From NCBI RefSeq assembly GCF_902459465.1, contig NC_047066.1:10667047-10731046 (forward strand): DNA of 64,000 nucleotides, in the 5' to 3' direction. Within the stretch, counting starts at the first letter, position 1, and each line of letters starts with the position of its first letter. The notes beneath the pieces were generated by a model. That model ran no database searches. It saw only the letters and a list, made by a program, of their open reading frames with translations, and had not been told where the DNA came from. The DNA comes from Asterias rubens (lineage: Eukaryota; Echinodermata; Asteroidea; Forcipulatida; Asteriidae). Below are positions 47,201 through 55,498 of this stretch, piece after piece. The position numbers were made by a program, and so were the translations under genes.

Positions 47201-50200
47201 AATCAGTGGGCATTTATTGTGGCTTGAACACCATTGTTTTACCTTTTCTATTCTAGTTATTGATTGCATTATTTATTATTTTGCATGTAGCTCTTGTACC
47301 ATTTTTAAGATTAAATGCTTTTTAATACCATTGTAACATTCTAGCAATTTGGTCAGTGGCCACAAATGGCATGACAATAAACCAATACCAAACCAATACC
47401 AAACCACTGTTTGAGCTTAGGCACTGTTAGTTATTTGAAAAACATTCCCTTTTGATACAAGGTTTCAAACAGACAGATGGAGCCTAAATCGAAGCTGAAG
47501 CCAAAGCTGTGGTTTCAAACAGGGCCTAATAAGGTCATGCCAAAATTGGCGTCTATGGCTAGGGCTTCGCACAACTGTTGCTAATGGTGTTGCTAAGGAT
47601 GTCCAATATTTTAACGCATAATGATAATAATAATAATAATAATAATAATAATTTGGGGGGCTAATCATACTTACTCGCAGCTGTCACAAGTGATCTAGTA
47701 CTGTAAATAACCCATGTGTATTTTTTATATTTCCCTCATTTATTTTATTGGTCAAGAGTTTAGAGATCCAATGAATATTCATTTAGTTCTGTGATGCAGT
47801 CAGTGAACTACAGTTGAGTGAACAAGTCCTTATTTGGGAAGACATGAGTGGGCTGATGTACATGTAGGGTGTATGTGTGTACATTGAGAGGTGACTATTG
47901 TTCTGTAGAGTGGGTGCCATGGTTGGGTGAGTTTAAGAATTCCTTGCAGCCTTAGTTTAGGGTGTGGTTGGTCATTCCAAGATCTGCTATCAGGGAGGTC
48001 ACACATATTGCAGGAGCTGGTTATGTGACAGCAGCTAAGAGCTGAATTGCGAAGGACGCGGCGCGGCGGCTATGACGTGTTCGAGAAGCATGCATGCAAG
48101 GGCCCAGCCACATCAACACATTATGACCACGGAGCACAGCCAAGATCGAAAGTGTTTGATTTTTCCTGAGGGAGTAAAAGCAGGTGGTCTGGAAAACCCT
48201 CGTGGCACAGCAGAGAACCAACGCACAACTCAACTCACATATGGCCCTGACCGGGAATCGAACTGGGATCACCTTGGTGAGAGACGAAAAGCCATACCAT
48301 GCCGCAATGATGCGGTGTTCCAGCTGTAGTCTTTAATGTAGCCCTAGCCACCAATAGACCGATCCATGAAGCTCCGCCCCGTTGCATATTGACCAATCAC
48401 AACCTAATGCGCAACCAAAAAGTGCGACAATATAAAGTCCGACATGCGTGTGCATATGCTTGGCGCGCGCGGCAGAGTTGTGCTGAATGGCAATGGAGAG
48501 GCTTAAGTTTTCTTGCTCATACATACATGCACCGTGGGCGAGAGCCTAATGGATCAGTCCATTAAGACACAGCCTTAGGCCGTATCTGAATTAGCGTCTA
48601 CAGCTTAGGCTGTTGCTAATGGTGTTGCTAAGCAGTGTTCTAGCCAGAAAAAAATTATAGGGCAGGGGCATTACAAAAAGTCTTAAATTGCGAGCGCGTA
48701 GCGCGACGCCATTACGGCGATCGCAATGTTTAAACAACATCGCTTACCTTGCAGAAAAAAAATCATCACATCGGCGAATGTTTGCCGCTTGCCGCTGCAA
48801 CACACACGTGAAGCCATAGAAAAGCTGCCAAACCAATTTCTACAAAGCAACTGTAGAATGTATGCAGTATAAGGTTGCCAACAGTGACATCATGTAGGCG
48901 AATCCTGAGTGCGATGGTTTATGACCTTGTAGGACGAGATTGGTACCTAAATATATTATGAACAAAAACACGTGCGAATTTGCCGCTTTCATACCATGCG
49001 TGCGTGGAGTTCATGCTGCATGCTGCTATTGATGACGATGTCATGTGGCAACTTTTGAATGCTTTTTCGACGCTGTTGTCACAGCGAGACGGTAAGCAAC
49101 GCTGTGAATGTGCGTCGCAAAAATATTTTGGATTACAAAAAAAACAGAAAAATAACAGAAAAACACACCAGAAATTTTCTCACAAGTTAAAAAAACAAAG
49201 AAAAACAATTTTAATGATTACAATGTGTATTTTTATTATAGCGTATCGATAGTGCATCGGCTGATCGAAAGAGTGTCAGAACTTTTCGATAGCGTGTTGG
49301 CCCGGCACGCTATTTAATGCCTGGCTAGAACGCTGTTGCTAAGGACGTCCTATACCTCAACTCATTGAGGACCCAGAAATCTAGCTGTAGCAGCTATTTC
49401 GGACACGGCCTAAGAATCATTATAGGTATTTATAAAATTGCTTTTGTTGTTGTGAGGTTTAGAGCTGCCAATATGGCCAAAGGCTGGCTAATATCTAGAG
49501 ACCAATGTAATTGATAGTAAAAACCACATCCAACAATTCTTATTTGGTAACAGACTAACACAGAGGAACCATAAACCCCATAGCAATGAAAACAAGGGCC
49601 CAATTTCATAGAGCTGCTTTCGGTAACTGCACTGTAGCAGAACTGTTAGCTTAGGTGTAAGCATATTTCACAGGTGAGCAACAAAATTAGGCAGTCATCT
49701 TGCGCGTTCACCATGGATTCGCATTGTGAAGTCTGTGTTAATCTTTATTGTGCAGTAAGCAGAAGGTTAATATGCTTTTTGTGTGCGTACAAATAGCAGT
49801 GCAATGAAATGGAAACTCGCCAAGTAAGCACAAAATCGCCTGTTGTATCTGGGCCCAATTTCATAAAGCCTGTAAGCACAACAAATTTGTTCAGCATGAA
49901 ATTTCTTCCTTGATAAAAACAGGACTACCAACCAAATTTCCACGTGGTTTTCAAGATAAGCAAGCAACAGCTGAATACCAGTAACAAGCAATATGCAACA
50001 AATGGAAATTTGGTTGGTAATCTTGGTTTTATCAAGGAAGAAATTTCATGCTGAGCAAATTTTTGTGCTTACAGGCTTTATGAAATTGGGCCCTGTGCAC
50101 TTCTTCACTGAGAAAATTCATGTGAAAATTCATTTATCGGAATTCATCAGTTACAGTTTGTCAAATATGAAAATAAAAGGATAAATATGCTTGAGAATAA

Positions 50201-51640
50201 AATAACTGCAACCTTTGGGAAAGGCGTCTCATAAATATAAACATTAACATCCCCCAAAGGGTTTTCATAACTTACAAGTATTGGTCACTTGGCAGCGTGT
50301 TATCTGCTGCTCCTCCAAAAACATACAGATGGCGTTCATGGGCCACCATAGTGTGACCGTAACGACGCTGGGGCGGTGGTGGGGTACCCTTCAAGACATG
50401 GTCTGACTGAATCTTTCTCCACCTGAAGTGAAAAACATAAAATAAAGTTGTAGATTGAATAAGGGAATAAAATAACATAACAAATAATAATAATAGTGGC
50501 AATTTACAATTCACCATGTCTGTTTAAAAGACACTCCTGGCGCAGGAGAGATGCAGAAGCAAGATTGCAATGAATTACATAGTTAAGCACAAAAATAAAT
50601 TTTCAAATGGGTTTTGAAGCTGGAATAAGTAGTGACTTGTCAGAGATTTGGGATTAAAGAGTGGCGACGAGTTCTTCAAGAGCCGTTTAAGAAAGGGTCA
50701 CTAATCTTTAATTCCCATTCATAAACGCTCTTTTGTTAAATGAAAAAGCAAAAAAAATATCACAATTACAGACAATCTGTGACAATCTGTTTCATTAGCG
50801 AATTTTTGAGGTCAAACATTTTCAAAAAGTGTTTAAAAATGCTGTTTTGTGCGCATTGGGTGGCTATTATATATTGCGTTCTGTGAAAGTAAATTAGCAG
50901 ACATGAGTTTGCGCGCCAAACAAGCTAGCTGGTCTTAAACACCCCTATGTGACATGCTCTCCAACAATAGGAATATTGTTGAATAATGAGTTATACTTGT
51001 ACAAGTTCTGAGAAAAAAAAACTACAGAAAAATCACTTGGGTGGGATTCGAGCCCACGACCTTTGCATTTGCAATAGCAGTAGTATTACCACTAGACCAT
51101 CGAGCAAGCCCAGCGGCTAGAGGCAGTTTGAATCCTATATAAATGAAATGACACAGAGCCAAAAATATCTGATGAGTACTGTGCTTGACTTCCTCAATAA
51201 TTCTGACTCAACTTTTAAGCTGTGAAATATAGAAGTTCTCGGTTTGTAATATTCATCAAATGATTCAAATGAGTTCTCCCTTTTCTATTACATGAACGTG
51301 ACCGTTAGGGAACTGCTGCAAATCCACAATCTGCGACCATGGGCCAAGTATACATGTAGCTGAGCACAACAATAAAATAAACTTTCCAGCAAAAAACCCT
51401 GCAGAACTGATAAGCGTGAACTGATAAGTGTATCGGTTAGCAATAAAAAACACACCAAATCACTCATTTCCAATCAAGCTTATAAAAGATAGTACCTCAC
51501 CTCTTCTCCATGAAACAGAACCTGTATAGGTCATTGGTGATCTTGGCGCCACTCTGTCCGGAGAAGACGAACATGCTGTCCCTGGCCACAGCCACAGGGA
51601 AGTTGCAACAGGTCGGCGGGTTATCACCTTCCTGCTGAAT
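32063..51640 (-). CDS. LZTR1: LZTR1, kelch and double-BTB protein (3' part)
   Basis: Fourteen coding exons are listed separately; together they give 606 residues, all joined in phase, matching human LZTR1 from about residue 275 to the end. The protein is a CUL3 adaptor that directs ubiquitylation of RAS-family GTPases. Visible: the last kelch blades ([59 protein letters not shown]), a first BTB-BACK unit ([10 protein letters not shown] to the end of exon 36589), and a second BTB-BACK unit ([20 protein letters not shown], then [14 protein letters not shown]). The C-terminal tail ([13 protein letters not shown] to the stop) does not match the human ending. The start codon and first kelch repeats are outside the window. 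Introns hold many mobile elements. Confidence 0.93.
32340..32692. mobile_element. Family A element
   Basis: TTAAAGACACAGGACACTATTGG to CAAAAGTGTTCACTGCCTTTAA, with a small internal loss around the AAATTACTTCTTTC box. In the last LZTR1 intron. Confidence 0.88.
32910..33265. mobile_element. Family A element, diverged subfamily
   Basis: Keeps CTTGGCCCATCCCAAC and TTCAGAGGGAGCCAATTCTC and ends AATAGTGGCCAGTGCCTTTA; the palindromic core is replaced by CTAATAAAAGGCT. It lies right against LZTR1 exon m. Confidence 0.7.
33303..33489 (-). CDS. LZTR1: LZTR1 exon m, second BACK
   Basis: [20 protein letters not shown], then [20 protein letters not shown] and [12 protein letters not shown]. Matches human with only conservative changes. 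Confidence 0.94.
34031..34128 (-). CDS. LZTR1: LZTR1 exon l, second BTB
   Basis: [20 protein letters not shown], then [13 protein letters not shown]. Donor CT|GTATCC is a weaker site but phase and homology require it. Confidence 0.93.
34160..34493. mobile_element. Family A element, diverged subfamily
   Basis: Starts AAAGGAACTGAACATG with the GTGTATCTCA-like box degraded; the core is a perfect inner palindrome (ATAAAAGACTTTTAGCTAGA / AGTCTTTTAT) and the end reads AACGTGTACCTTCCCTTTAA. Confidence 0.65.
34515..34862. mobile_element. Inverted-repeat element with GGCCAAGTAAAA arms
   Basis: AAGGCCAAGTAAAA, ACATGTTTC and CGTCC on the left pair with GGACGTGAAACATGTT and TTTTTTACTCGGCCTAA on the right. 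T- and A-rich inside. LZTR1 intron. Confidence 0.6.
35297..35481 (-). CDS. LZTR1: LZTR1 exon k, second BTB
   Basis: [20 protein letters not shown], then [20 protein letters not shown]. The most conserved BTB core of the protein; human has [20 protein letters not shown]. Confidence 0.94.
35514..35893. mobile_element. Family A element
   Basis: TTTAAAGGCACTGGACACTATTGG to AATAGTGTCCACTGCCTTTAA. It lies about 30 bases upstream of LZTR1 exon k (35297-35481), in the polypyrimidine-side intron. Confidence 0.88.
36066..36415. mobile_element. Palindromic element, second copy (inverted)
   Basis: Reverse-complement counterpart of 11160-11515: TGATAGTGCATCGTTTGCCG, CAGTACCCAGACGTCTTTTT, then GGTTAAAACTACGACTCC and GTCGTAGTTTTAACCATAGC. 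LZTR1 intron. Confidence 0.75.
36589..36757 (-). CDS. LZTR1: LZTR1 exon j, BACK
   Basis: [20 protein letters not shown], then [18 protein letters not shown]. Followed by a linker that differs from human. Donor T|GTGAGT. Confidence 0.92.
36795..37026. mobile_element. Fold-back element with GGTTTGCGGTAACACC ends
   Basis: Left arm GGTTTGCGGTAACACCGTGT ... CAGTATGCTCTGATTGTC; right arm is its complement down to ATGGTGTTACCGCAAACC. Nearly the whole element is one hairpin. The end box recurs at about 1363, 18448 and 53340. Confidence 0.8.
37095..37452. mobile_element. Inverted-repeat element, family B
   Basis: TTAAAGGGTTTGGGTAATTT at the left and GGTATCAAAACCCTTTAA at the right. Internal landmarks ACAACACAAAACACAAA, TTCCCTTAAAATAT and CTGAACACATTGCTCTGTGA recur in partial copies at 54291-54480 and 61385-61545. 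Confidence 0.75.
37659..37952. mobile_element. hAT-like non-autonomous element with 8-bp target duplication
   Basis: 294 bases with perfect 33-bp terminal inverted repeats beginning CATAGAGTTATATATAAGAA. Flanked on both sides by GCATAAAT, an exact 8-bp direct repeat. An 8-bp target duplication and a CA-starting terminus are typical of the hAT superfamily. No transposase frame. In an LZTR1 intron, 73 bases from exon i. Confidence 0.9.
38026..38142 (-). CDS. LZTR1: LZTR1 exon i, BACK
   Basis: [20 protein letters not shown] then [19 protein letters not shown]. The hAT-like element ends 73 bases beyond the donor. Confidence 0.9.
38485..38545 (-). mobile_element. SINE family 2 fragment
   Basis: Contains GCAGGTTCAAGTCCCACTTT (B-box-like) and TTTAGTAAATTTGTCTTTG, shared with the copies at 39690 and 59080. 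Only the B-box half is left; strand shown is nominal because the boxes read on the plus strand. Confidence 0.4.
38602..38666 (-). CDS. LZTR1: LZTR1 exon h
   Basis: 65 bases: [19 protein letters not shown], equal to human [15 protein letters not shown]. Phase 1 in, 0 out. Confidence 0.9.
38713..39093. mobile_element. Family A element, reverse orientation
   Basis: Starts TTAAAGGCAGTGGACACTATTGG and ends AATAGTGTCCACTGCCTTTAA, with landmarks in reversed order (GTGAGAAAAAGCTCCCTCTG first). LZTR1 intron, close to exon h. Confidence 0.88.
39359..39539 (-). CDS. LZTR1: LZTR1 exon g, first BTB
   Basis: Acidic insert ([15 protein letters not shown]), then [20 protein letters not shown], the conserved FE.L..F.YTDK helix. 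Donor AA|GTAAGA, phase 1. Confidence 0.9.
39685..39800 (+). mobile_element. SINE family 2 (tRNA-derived)
   Basis: GGAGATCGCCAACACAGGGC, then an A-box-like CTCAGTTGGTAGAGCGCTGG, an anticodon-arm region, and a B-box GTTGGTTCAAATTCTGC. The acceptor stem does not pair, so this is not a tRNA gene. Same family at 59080-59190. Confidence 0.7.
40432..41155 (-). mobile_element. SINE family 1 copy, split by an inserted element
   Basis: The minus-strand SINE (B-box TTTGAATCCCGGTTATGAC, then ACTTGTGTCC) is interrupted at 40634-41113 and resumes with AACCACCAGAACTTGAA, which follows directly in the intact copy at 430-700. Confidence 0.75.
40634..41113. mobile_element. 480-base inverted-repeat element flanked by TTAA
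   Basis: Ends AAAGCCAATAAAGGATGATC and GATCATCCTTTATTGGCTGT, flanked by TTAA at 40630-40633 and 41114-41117. Host SINE sequence continues on both sides, so it is a TTAA-targeted insertion, as for piggyBac-type elements. Confidence 0.85.
41474..41575 (-). CDS. LZTR1: LZTR1 exon f, first BTB
   Basis: [20 protein letters not shown], then [14 protein letters not shown]. Corresponds to human [20 protein letters not shown]. Confidence 0.9.
42031..42123 (-). CDS. LZTR1: LZTR1 exon e, start of first BTB
   Basis: 31 codons: [20 protein letters not shown] and [10 protein letters not shown]. Equivalent to human YPKCTLHEDYGRLWES and DVEFVLGE. Confidence 0.92.
42658..42858. mobile_element. Family C element (GGGCCCAATTTCAT ends)
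   Basis: CAGGGCCCAATTTAGTAGAG at the left; AAGCAGCTCTTTGAAACTAGGCC at the right. Contains AAGCACAAAAAATAGC and a TACTTAGCAG box. LZTR1 intron. Confidence 0.65.
43022..43378. repeat. Tandem duplication of about 182 bases
   Basis: Two adjacent copies (from about 43030 and 43213) share GGACGACAGGAAAGAA, GGAGAATGGGAGTACACTAG, CCCTAAAGGAACATCTCTTG and TTCAAGAGAATTTAATCTAAAT, with few differences. LZTR1 intron, no coding content. Confidence 0.85.
43379..43545. mobile_element. CAGGCCTGGA-type element
   Basis: CAGGCCTGGAATTTCATC at the left and TCATTCTAGGTCTG at the right form inverted ends. AAGGTCGTTTTCATTTT and CACCAAGGCCAAG are shared with 52512-52674 and 1-95. Confidence 0.65.
44317..44427 (-). 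CDS. LZTR1: LZTR1 exon d, last kelch blade
   Basis: 37 codons: [20 protein letters not shown], then [17 protein letters not shown]. Acceptor CTCAG, donor GTAGGA. Confidence 0.93.
44587..44822. mobile_element. Family C element
   Basis: CCAATTTCATAGAGCTGCTAAGC on the left, complemented by GCTAAGCAGCTCTATGAAATTGG on the right. Inside, CTTGATAAAAACAGGATTACC-like arms also pair, making a fold-back. Confidence 0.85.
45446..45677. mobile_element. Family C element
   Basis: TGGGCCCAATTTCATAAAGC, TAAGCACAAAAACTTGC at the left; GCTTTATGAAACAG and CATGAAATTGGGCCCA at the right. LZTR1 intron. Confidence 0.8.
46014..46196. mobile_element. Family C element with duplicated flank
   Basis: GGGCCCAATTTCATAGAGCT to GCCATGAAGTTGGGCCC. 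The first 114 bases, including sequence outside the element, recur almost exactly at 49551-49664. Confidence 0.8.
46397..46776. mobile_element. Family A element
   Basis: TTAAAGACACTGGACACTAATGG to AATAGTGTCCACTGCCTTCTAA, with the full set of family landmarks. It ends 48 bases from LZTR1 exon c (46824-46878). Confidence 0.88.
46824..46878 (-). CDS. LZTR1: LZTR1 exon c, kelch strand
   Basis: Short exon giving [18 protein letters not shown], matching the human CYDVDFQTWEVVQPSSDSE. Phase 1 in, phase 0 out. Confidence 0.9.
47523..47653. repeat. Partial family D element and (ATA)n microsatellite
   Basis: GGGCCTAATAAGG, GGCGTCTATGGCTAGGGC, TGTTGCTAATGGTGTTGCTA and AGGATGTCC match the host element at 48573-49414. 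Next to it is an (ATA)n run at about 47622-47653. Confidence 0.6.
48573..49414. mobile_element. Family D element, host of a nested insertion
   Basis: Left end CCTTAGGCCGTATCTGAATT, right end TTTCGGACACGGCCTAAG; inverted repeats about 30 bases. The middle is split by the hAT-like element at 48633-49335. A related uninterrupted piece is at 47523. Confidence 0.75.
48633..49335. mobile_element. hAT-like non-autonomous element nested in family D
   Basis: 703 bases with ends CAGTGTTCTAGCCAG and CTGGCTAGAACGCTG (inverted, one mismatch), flanked by TTGCTAAG at 48625-48632 and 49336-49343. The 8-bp duplication and CAG ends indicate hAT. It holds a 90-codon frame at 48980-49252 with no resemblance to a transposase. 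Confidence 0.9.
49551..49664. repeat. 114-base copy of 46014-46127
   Basis: Identical apart from about two bases (ATATT versus CTGTT). It covers the family C left end plus 40 bases of flank (CAGACTAACACAGAGGAACC). Confidence 0.85.
49850..50096. mobile_element. Family C element, near-perfect fold-back
   Basis: CTGGGCCCAATTTCATAAAG on the left and CTTTATGAAATTGGGCCCTG on the right. Arms CTTCCTTGATAAAAACAGG / CTTGGTTTTATCAAGGAAG also pair. LZTR1 intron, 180 bases from exon b. Confidence 0.85.
50276..50422 (-). CDS. LZTR1: LZTR1 exon b, kelch blade
   Basis: [20 protein letters not shown], then [20 protein letters not shown]. Nearly identical in order to human. Donor GTAAGT. Confidence 0.93.
51036..51126 (-). 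mobile_element. tRNA-like sequence, probably tRNA-derived
   Basis: On the minus strand, TGGTCTAGTGGTAATACTAC fits an A-box and GTGGGCTCGAATCCCACC fits a B-box with a good T stem. The acceptor stem pairs poorly and D and anticodon arms are doubtful, so a working tRNA is unlikely. 100 bases lie between it and the family C copy of the same intron side. Confidence 0.5.
51501..51640 (-). CDS. LZTR1: LZTR1 exon a, kelch blade
   Basis: Begins [12 protein letters not shown] and contains [19 protein letters not shown] and [10 protein letters not shown]. Acceptor TTTAG, donor GTGAGG, phase 2 out. The first exon of the gene seen in this window. Confidence 0.92.
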
Positions 51641-52511
51641 CTAAATGGCAAAAAAAAAAAGAATTACAATTGGGAATGAAATCGTCACACAAAAAAAAAA
51701 AAGACTCATTCCCAGTGCAGCTGTCATACAAGGGTAAACATGTGGGAGAATCCGACTGTGACTTTTGTTTCTAAAAACAAGTCCGCATGCTTATAACCTT
51801 TTGAAATGTGTTTGATGGCTCAATACTCTTCGAGGCATATGCTCAGACAAAGCATACATTTATCTGTTAGGTCATCCTACGCTGCACTTTTCCCCAATCC
51901 ACACAGAGTGACCCTTTGAGACTATACAGCTGACCTTATCAAAGGTCATTTAAGGTCATCAAGGGAAGACAATTATCATTGTACGGCCTCTGTTTGCCGA
52001 GTTTATTAAGCAGGCAATGAAGACCTTAGTCTGGCCCATGGAGTATCTTAGCATGCAATCTGCTGTGAGTGAAGACAGGGAATAAGGCCGGGTCACTGAC
52101 ATCTATAATCCCAGCCAGACTCCGATAGCCGGGTGATTTTCATCAACTCGTCTTGAGACACGCGTCTGTTTATGACTAATTCTTAGCACAGCAGCGAGAG
52201 ACAACATTTCCAATTACGGCATCAAGGGTGGCTTGTTTTGTATTGGGTTTTTTCCCCCCGACTTTGTAACCATAATATTCAACTGATGATGAAATCATAA
52301 CATTAGGTCTTAAAATCCAGGTCAGAGTGGTGAAAGATTGTAGAAGCCACCTGTGCGTCGGCACGGCTTACTGGCACCACGTCATGAAAGTGCAAAAATC
52401 AAAGGAGCCCGATCAGGAAAAAACCCTGTTACTACATGTACATGACTTTATCTAGTATGATGTCACATACCAGTTATGATGTCATCGAGGTCAAGGTGGT
52501 GAAAGATTTGC
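51641..52511. other. LZTR1 upstream intron, first part
   Basis: No kelch-coding exon could be found in any frame here or further right in the window, so the next upstream exon is likely beyond it. The sequence is unique and non-coding. Confidence 0.5.
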
Positions 52512-52674
52512 AGACCTGGAGTTTCATCTTGGAAAGGGCAAGGTCGTTTTCATTTTGAAAAGAGCGCTTTCATTGGGAAATCTTAAAAGTCAATGGGAAA
52601 CTTTTGAAGGGTCACCAAGGCCAAGACAGGGGCAACGGAGGCAATGGCCTCCATGTAATTCCAGGCCTGCATGG
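52512..52674. mobile_element. CAGGCCTGGA-type element
   Basis: CAGACCTGGAGTTTCATC on the left and GTAATTCCAGGCCTG on the right; shares AAGGTCGTTTTCATTTTG and CACCAAGGCCAAG with 43379-43545. Confidence 0.65.
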
Positions 52675-53264
52675 GTTTGGGAAACCACTTGTAGGTCAGA
52701 ATCGGTATTTCTAGCTCCTACAATTGTCTTATCAATAAAGCAACAGTAAAAGGCAAACATGTTACATGTAAGTTTTGAACCCCCCCCAGATATATTAGTA
52801 AAACTCACGGCCTCTAAAACAGAACAGTGCCCTCTTTGACAGAGTTGGCACAACTCATTTCTCAACTAGATACAGTCTAATTGTACGTACATAAAATATC
52901 TCTTTTGAGTTGTGATGAATCTGAAACAACATGGCATTTCAATCATTACGTCATGTACGTTTTTAACAGAATCACCACAACTCAAATGTAGATTTCATGT
53001 CCATGGTCCTACCACAAACCTAACTAGAATACATTGTAAAAAAGCTCTGTACATTGTTTTTGTTTACAACTTCAGTCTCCTGACGATGAGACTACATGTA
53101 ATAAAGAAGTCACTTCGCGGTAGTGAAGTTCATAACTAAAGCTACAGTATGACAGTAGTACTCCCAGCAGACTTTCTATCTCCCACTCAGGTTAGTAGTT
53201 TATAAGTAGGACAGTTCTTTTCAGAACTAAGAAGTCTCCAGAATAAATCAAAAAAACTACTCTG

Positions 53265-53500
53265 CAGTAGTAGAATATACAGCAAGACAAGTTCTCTAAA
53301 AGAACATAATCTACCTGGCAGGTTGATAGTTACATGATGTTACCGCAAACCAAAAATATATTCACAGTCGAAGTCATCTAAAAACTCATTTGAAAACATA
53401 AGACCACTGGACTTGAATCCAGTTAATAATAATAATAATAAATTACATTTATATAGCGCATAATATGAATTAACATCTCTATGCGCTTTACAAAACAACA
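53265..53500. repeat. Two dispersed repeats: GTTACCGCAAACCA type and a SINE tail
   Basis: 53265-53355 matches 18375-18455 (CAGCAAGACAAGTTC, CTACCTGGCAGGTTGATAG, GTTACCGCAAACCA). 53424-53500 holds the inverted SINE family 1 tail (ATTTATATAGCGC, ATGCGCTTTAC). Confidence 0.65.
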
Positions 53501-53715
53501 AATTACAATTACAACAGAAATATAAACATAAATAACAGAAAAAATACACATACTTATACAAAATATGGAATTGAATCATGAGTTAACAAGCCCACCACCA
53601 AAATCACTGGCCTCCGGCCTGGGGTCCAGTGTAAAATTCAAGCCCTGTGGTGTGATGAGTAACTACAATCAGAATTATTTATAACGTGTGTTTACTTATA
53701 GAGACATGACTTGGC

Positions 53716-54092
53716 TTAAAGCCATTGGACACTTTCGGTAAACAGTATTGTCAAAGGCCCACACTCCGTGTATCACAACTTATATATAAAATAACAAACC
53801 TGTGAAAATTTAGGCTCAATTGGTAATCGGAGTCGGGAGAAAATAACGGGAAAACCCACCCTTGTTTCCGCACGTTTCGCCTGGTCATGACATGTGTTTA
53901 AAATAAATCCGTAATTCTCGATATCGAGAATTGATGTTGTTTTAATGTTTTCTAAAAAAAGTAAAGCATTTCATGGAATAATACTTCAAGAGATGTCTTT
54001 CACCACTACCTTCTGTAAACCCTGTAAGTTATTTGTAAATCTGTGAACTTTTATTTTGTTTAATGTTCCGAAAGTGTCCAATGGCTTTAAGG
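53716..54092. mobile_element. Family A-like element, old subfamily
   Basis: TTAAAGCCATTGGACACTTTCGG to CGAAAGTGTCCAATGGCTTTAA. It has GTGTATCACAACTTATA and CCTGTGAAAATTTAGGC, and a TTCTCGATATCGAGAA palindrome at its core. Ends match each other but differ from the main family. Confidence 0.8.
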
Positions 54093-54290
54093 CCAATATG
54101 TTTCACCGACAAGAGCATACCGGTGCACATGGCACATGATTAAGTACTGAGTGATAAATCCTAATCTCTCAGACATCTTTCATGTCTTTTACAATGTCTG
54201 GGACACTCATCACAACTAGAAGAGAAACTACACTTGTGTGTACACGTGATGTCAAACTGAATCTATGAAAGTTGCATCTTACATCTTAAA

Positions 54291-54480
54291 GGGTTTCCAA
54301 GGGTACTTGTTGGACAACACAAAACACAAACGTCCACTGATTTACACGGTTGAAAGATAATGATGGTAGAACATAGAAAGTTTTCCTTAAAATATCACTA
54401 GCTGAGTTGCTGCAGTTTTTGACAAATGAGTAAAACATTTTCACCAACATTATTTTTCGGTTCAATGCATGCAGTCAGAT
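54291..54480. mobile_element. Family B, left part
   Basis: CTTAAAGGGTTTCCAAGGG, ACAACACAAAACACAAA, TTTCCTTAAAATATCACT. Right end missing. Confidence 0.55.
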
Positions 54481-55321
54481 AAAAATTATTCTAGCACATG
54501 TAAATTACAGATTTACGCAACTATATGCCCAATTTAAGCATTCCCCAATCTTAACTTTTAAAAGCGATCAGCATTCTGGCCCCCATCTTCCTTTCCTATT
54601 CCTACAAGCTTTTCCTAATCAATATTATGGAACTCTTTAAGCTTTCATTAATCCAATCATTAGATCTGCAAGGTTCCTCTACTTCGAAGTTGGTGACCAG
54701 AAGCTCGATGAAACTTTGCCGAGGCAAGCTTTAACGTCTGTAAAAGGAACCACCCTTTTCGGCACCTTTGACCCAAGAGTGCATTTATGATCCCCATGCA
54801 GTGGCTCAGAGGCTAATTCCTTTCCCCTTCAGAGTTGTCATAAATACTTAATCTGAATCCAAACCATAAACGCAGGAAATGACAACGTTCCTCATGAGGA
54901 GGGGGTAGGGGGGTTCGCTGGTGGCCTCATCAAGGGGGCCCAACCTCCCCTGGTTCCCGTAATCCCCCCTCCCCTGTGAGGCTGAATTATGCATGTTGTG
55001 ATCAGTGTTGTAGCCATGGTGGGCGGTGCTGGGCGAACCTGCCCAGAACTATCATATTTCGCCCACAGCCTGCCAGAACTAACAAATTTCGCCCAGCACT
55101 CTAAGCAAAATACACAGTGCTCCCCAGTGTCTCGCTAGGATTTCCCCCAGATGACACTTGAATAAGAATAATTTTGTTGAACCGCTCCCCCTTGGTGGAC
55201 TAAATTGGATTTAGAGCTGACCACTAAAAAATTGGTCTACAATGTAGCTACATGTACAACACTGGTTGTGATTCACACTACATGTATATTTGTTTTTCAT
55301 CTGATAAAAACCTCACCGGGA

Positions 55322-55363
55322 TTGGGAGTGGGGAGGGAGGGAGGGGGAGGGGGAGGGAGGTCA
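55322..55363 (+). repeat. G-rich tract with quadruplex potential
   Basis: Seven or more runs of at least three Gs (GGGGAGGGAGGGAGGGGGAG and more) within about 40 bases on the plus strand. Fits the G3+N1-7 quadruplex pattern. Confidence 0.7.
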
Positions 55364-55498
55364 CAGGGATTCTTAGACCATGTACATCTGTAAAACGGAA
55401 GCGGATTGAGTGTAAAGAGGGTCCTTCAGGGATGCCCTCATAATGCGTGAAATATCTGATGACTGACGAGGGAGCAAAATACACATCATAGTTACTTC

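Noticed and set aside
48980-49252. 90-codon frame inside the hAT-like element as a transposase
   Set aside because: Too short and without any hAT or dimerisation motif; its C-terminal half is Lys-rich from A runs.
51036-51126. A functional tRNA gene
   Set aside because: A- and B-boxes fit, but the acceptor stem pairs badly and the anticodon arm is doubtful; other tRNA-like copies here are SINEs.
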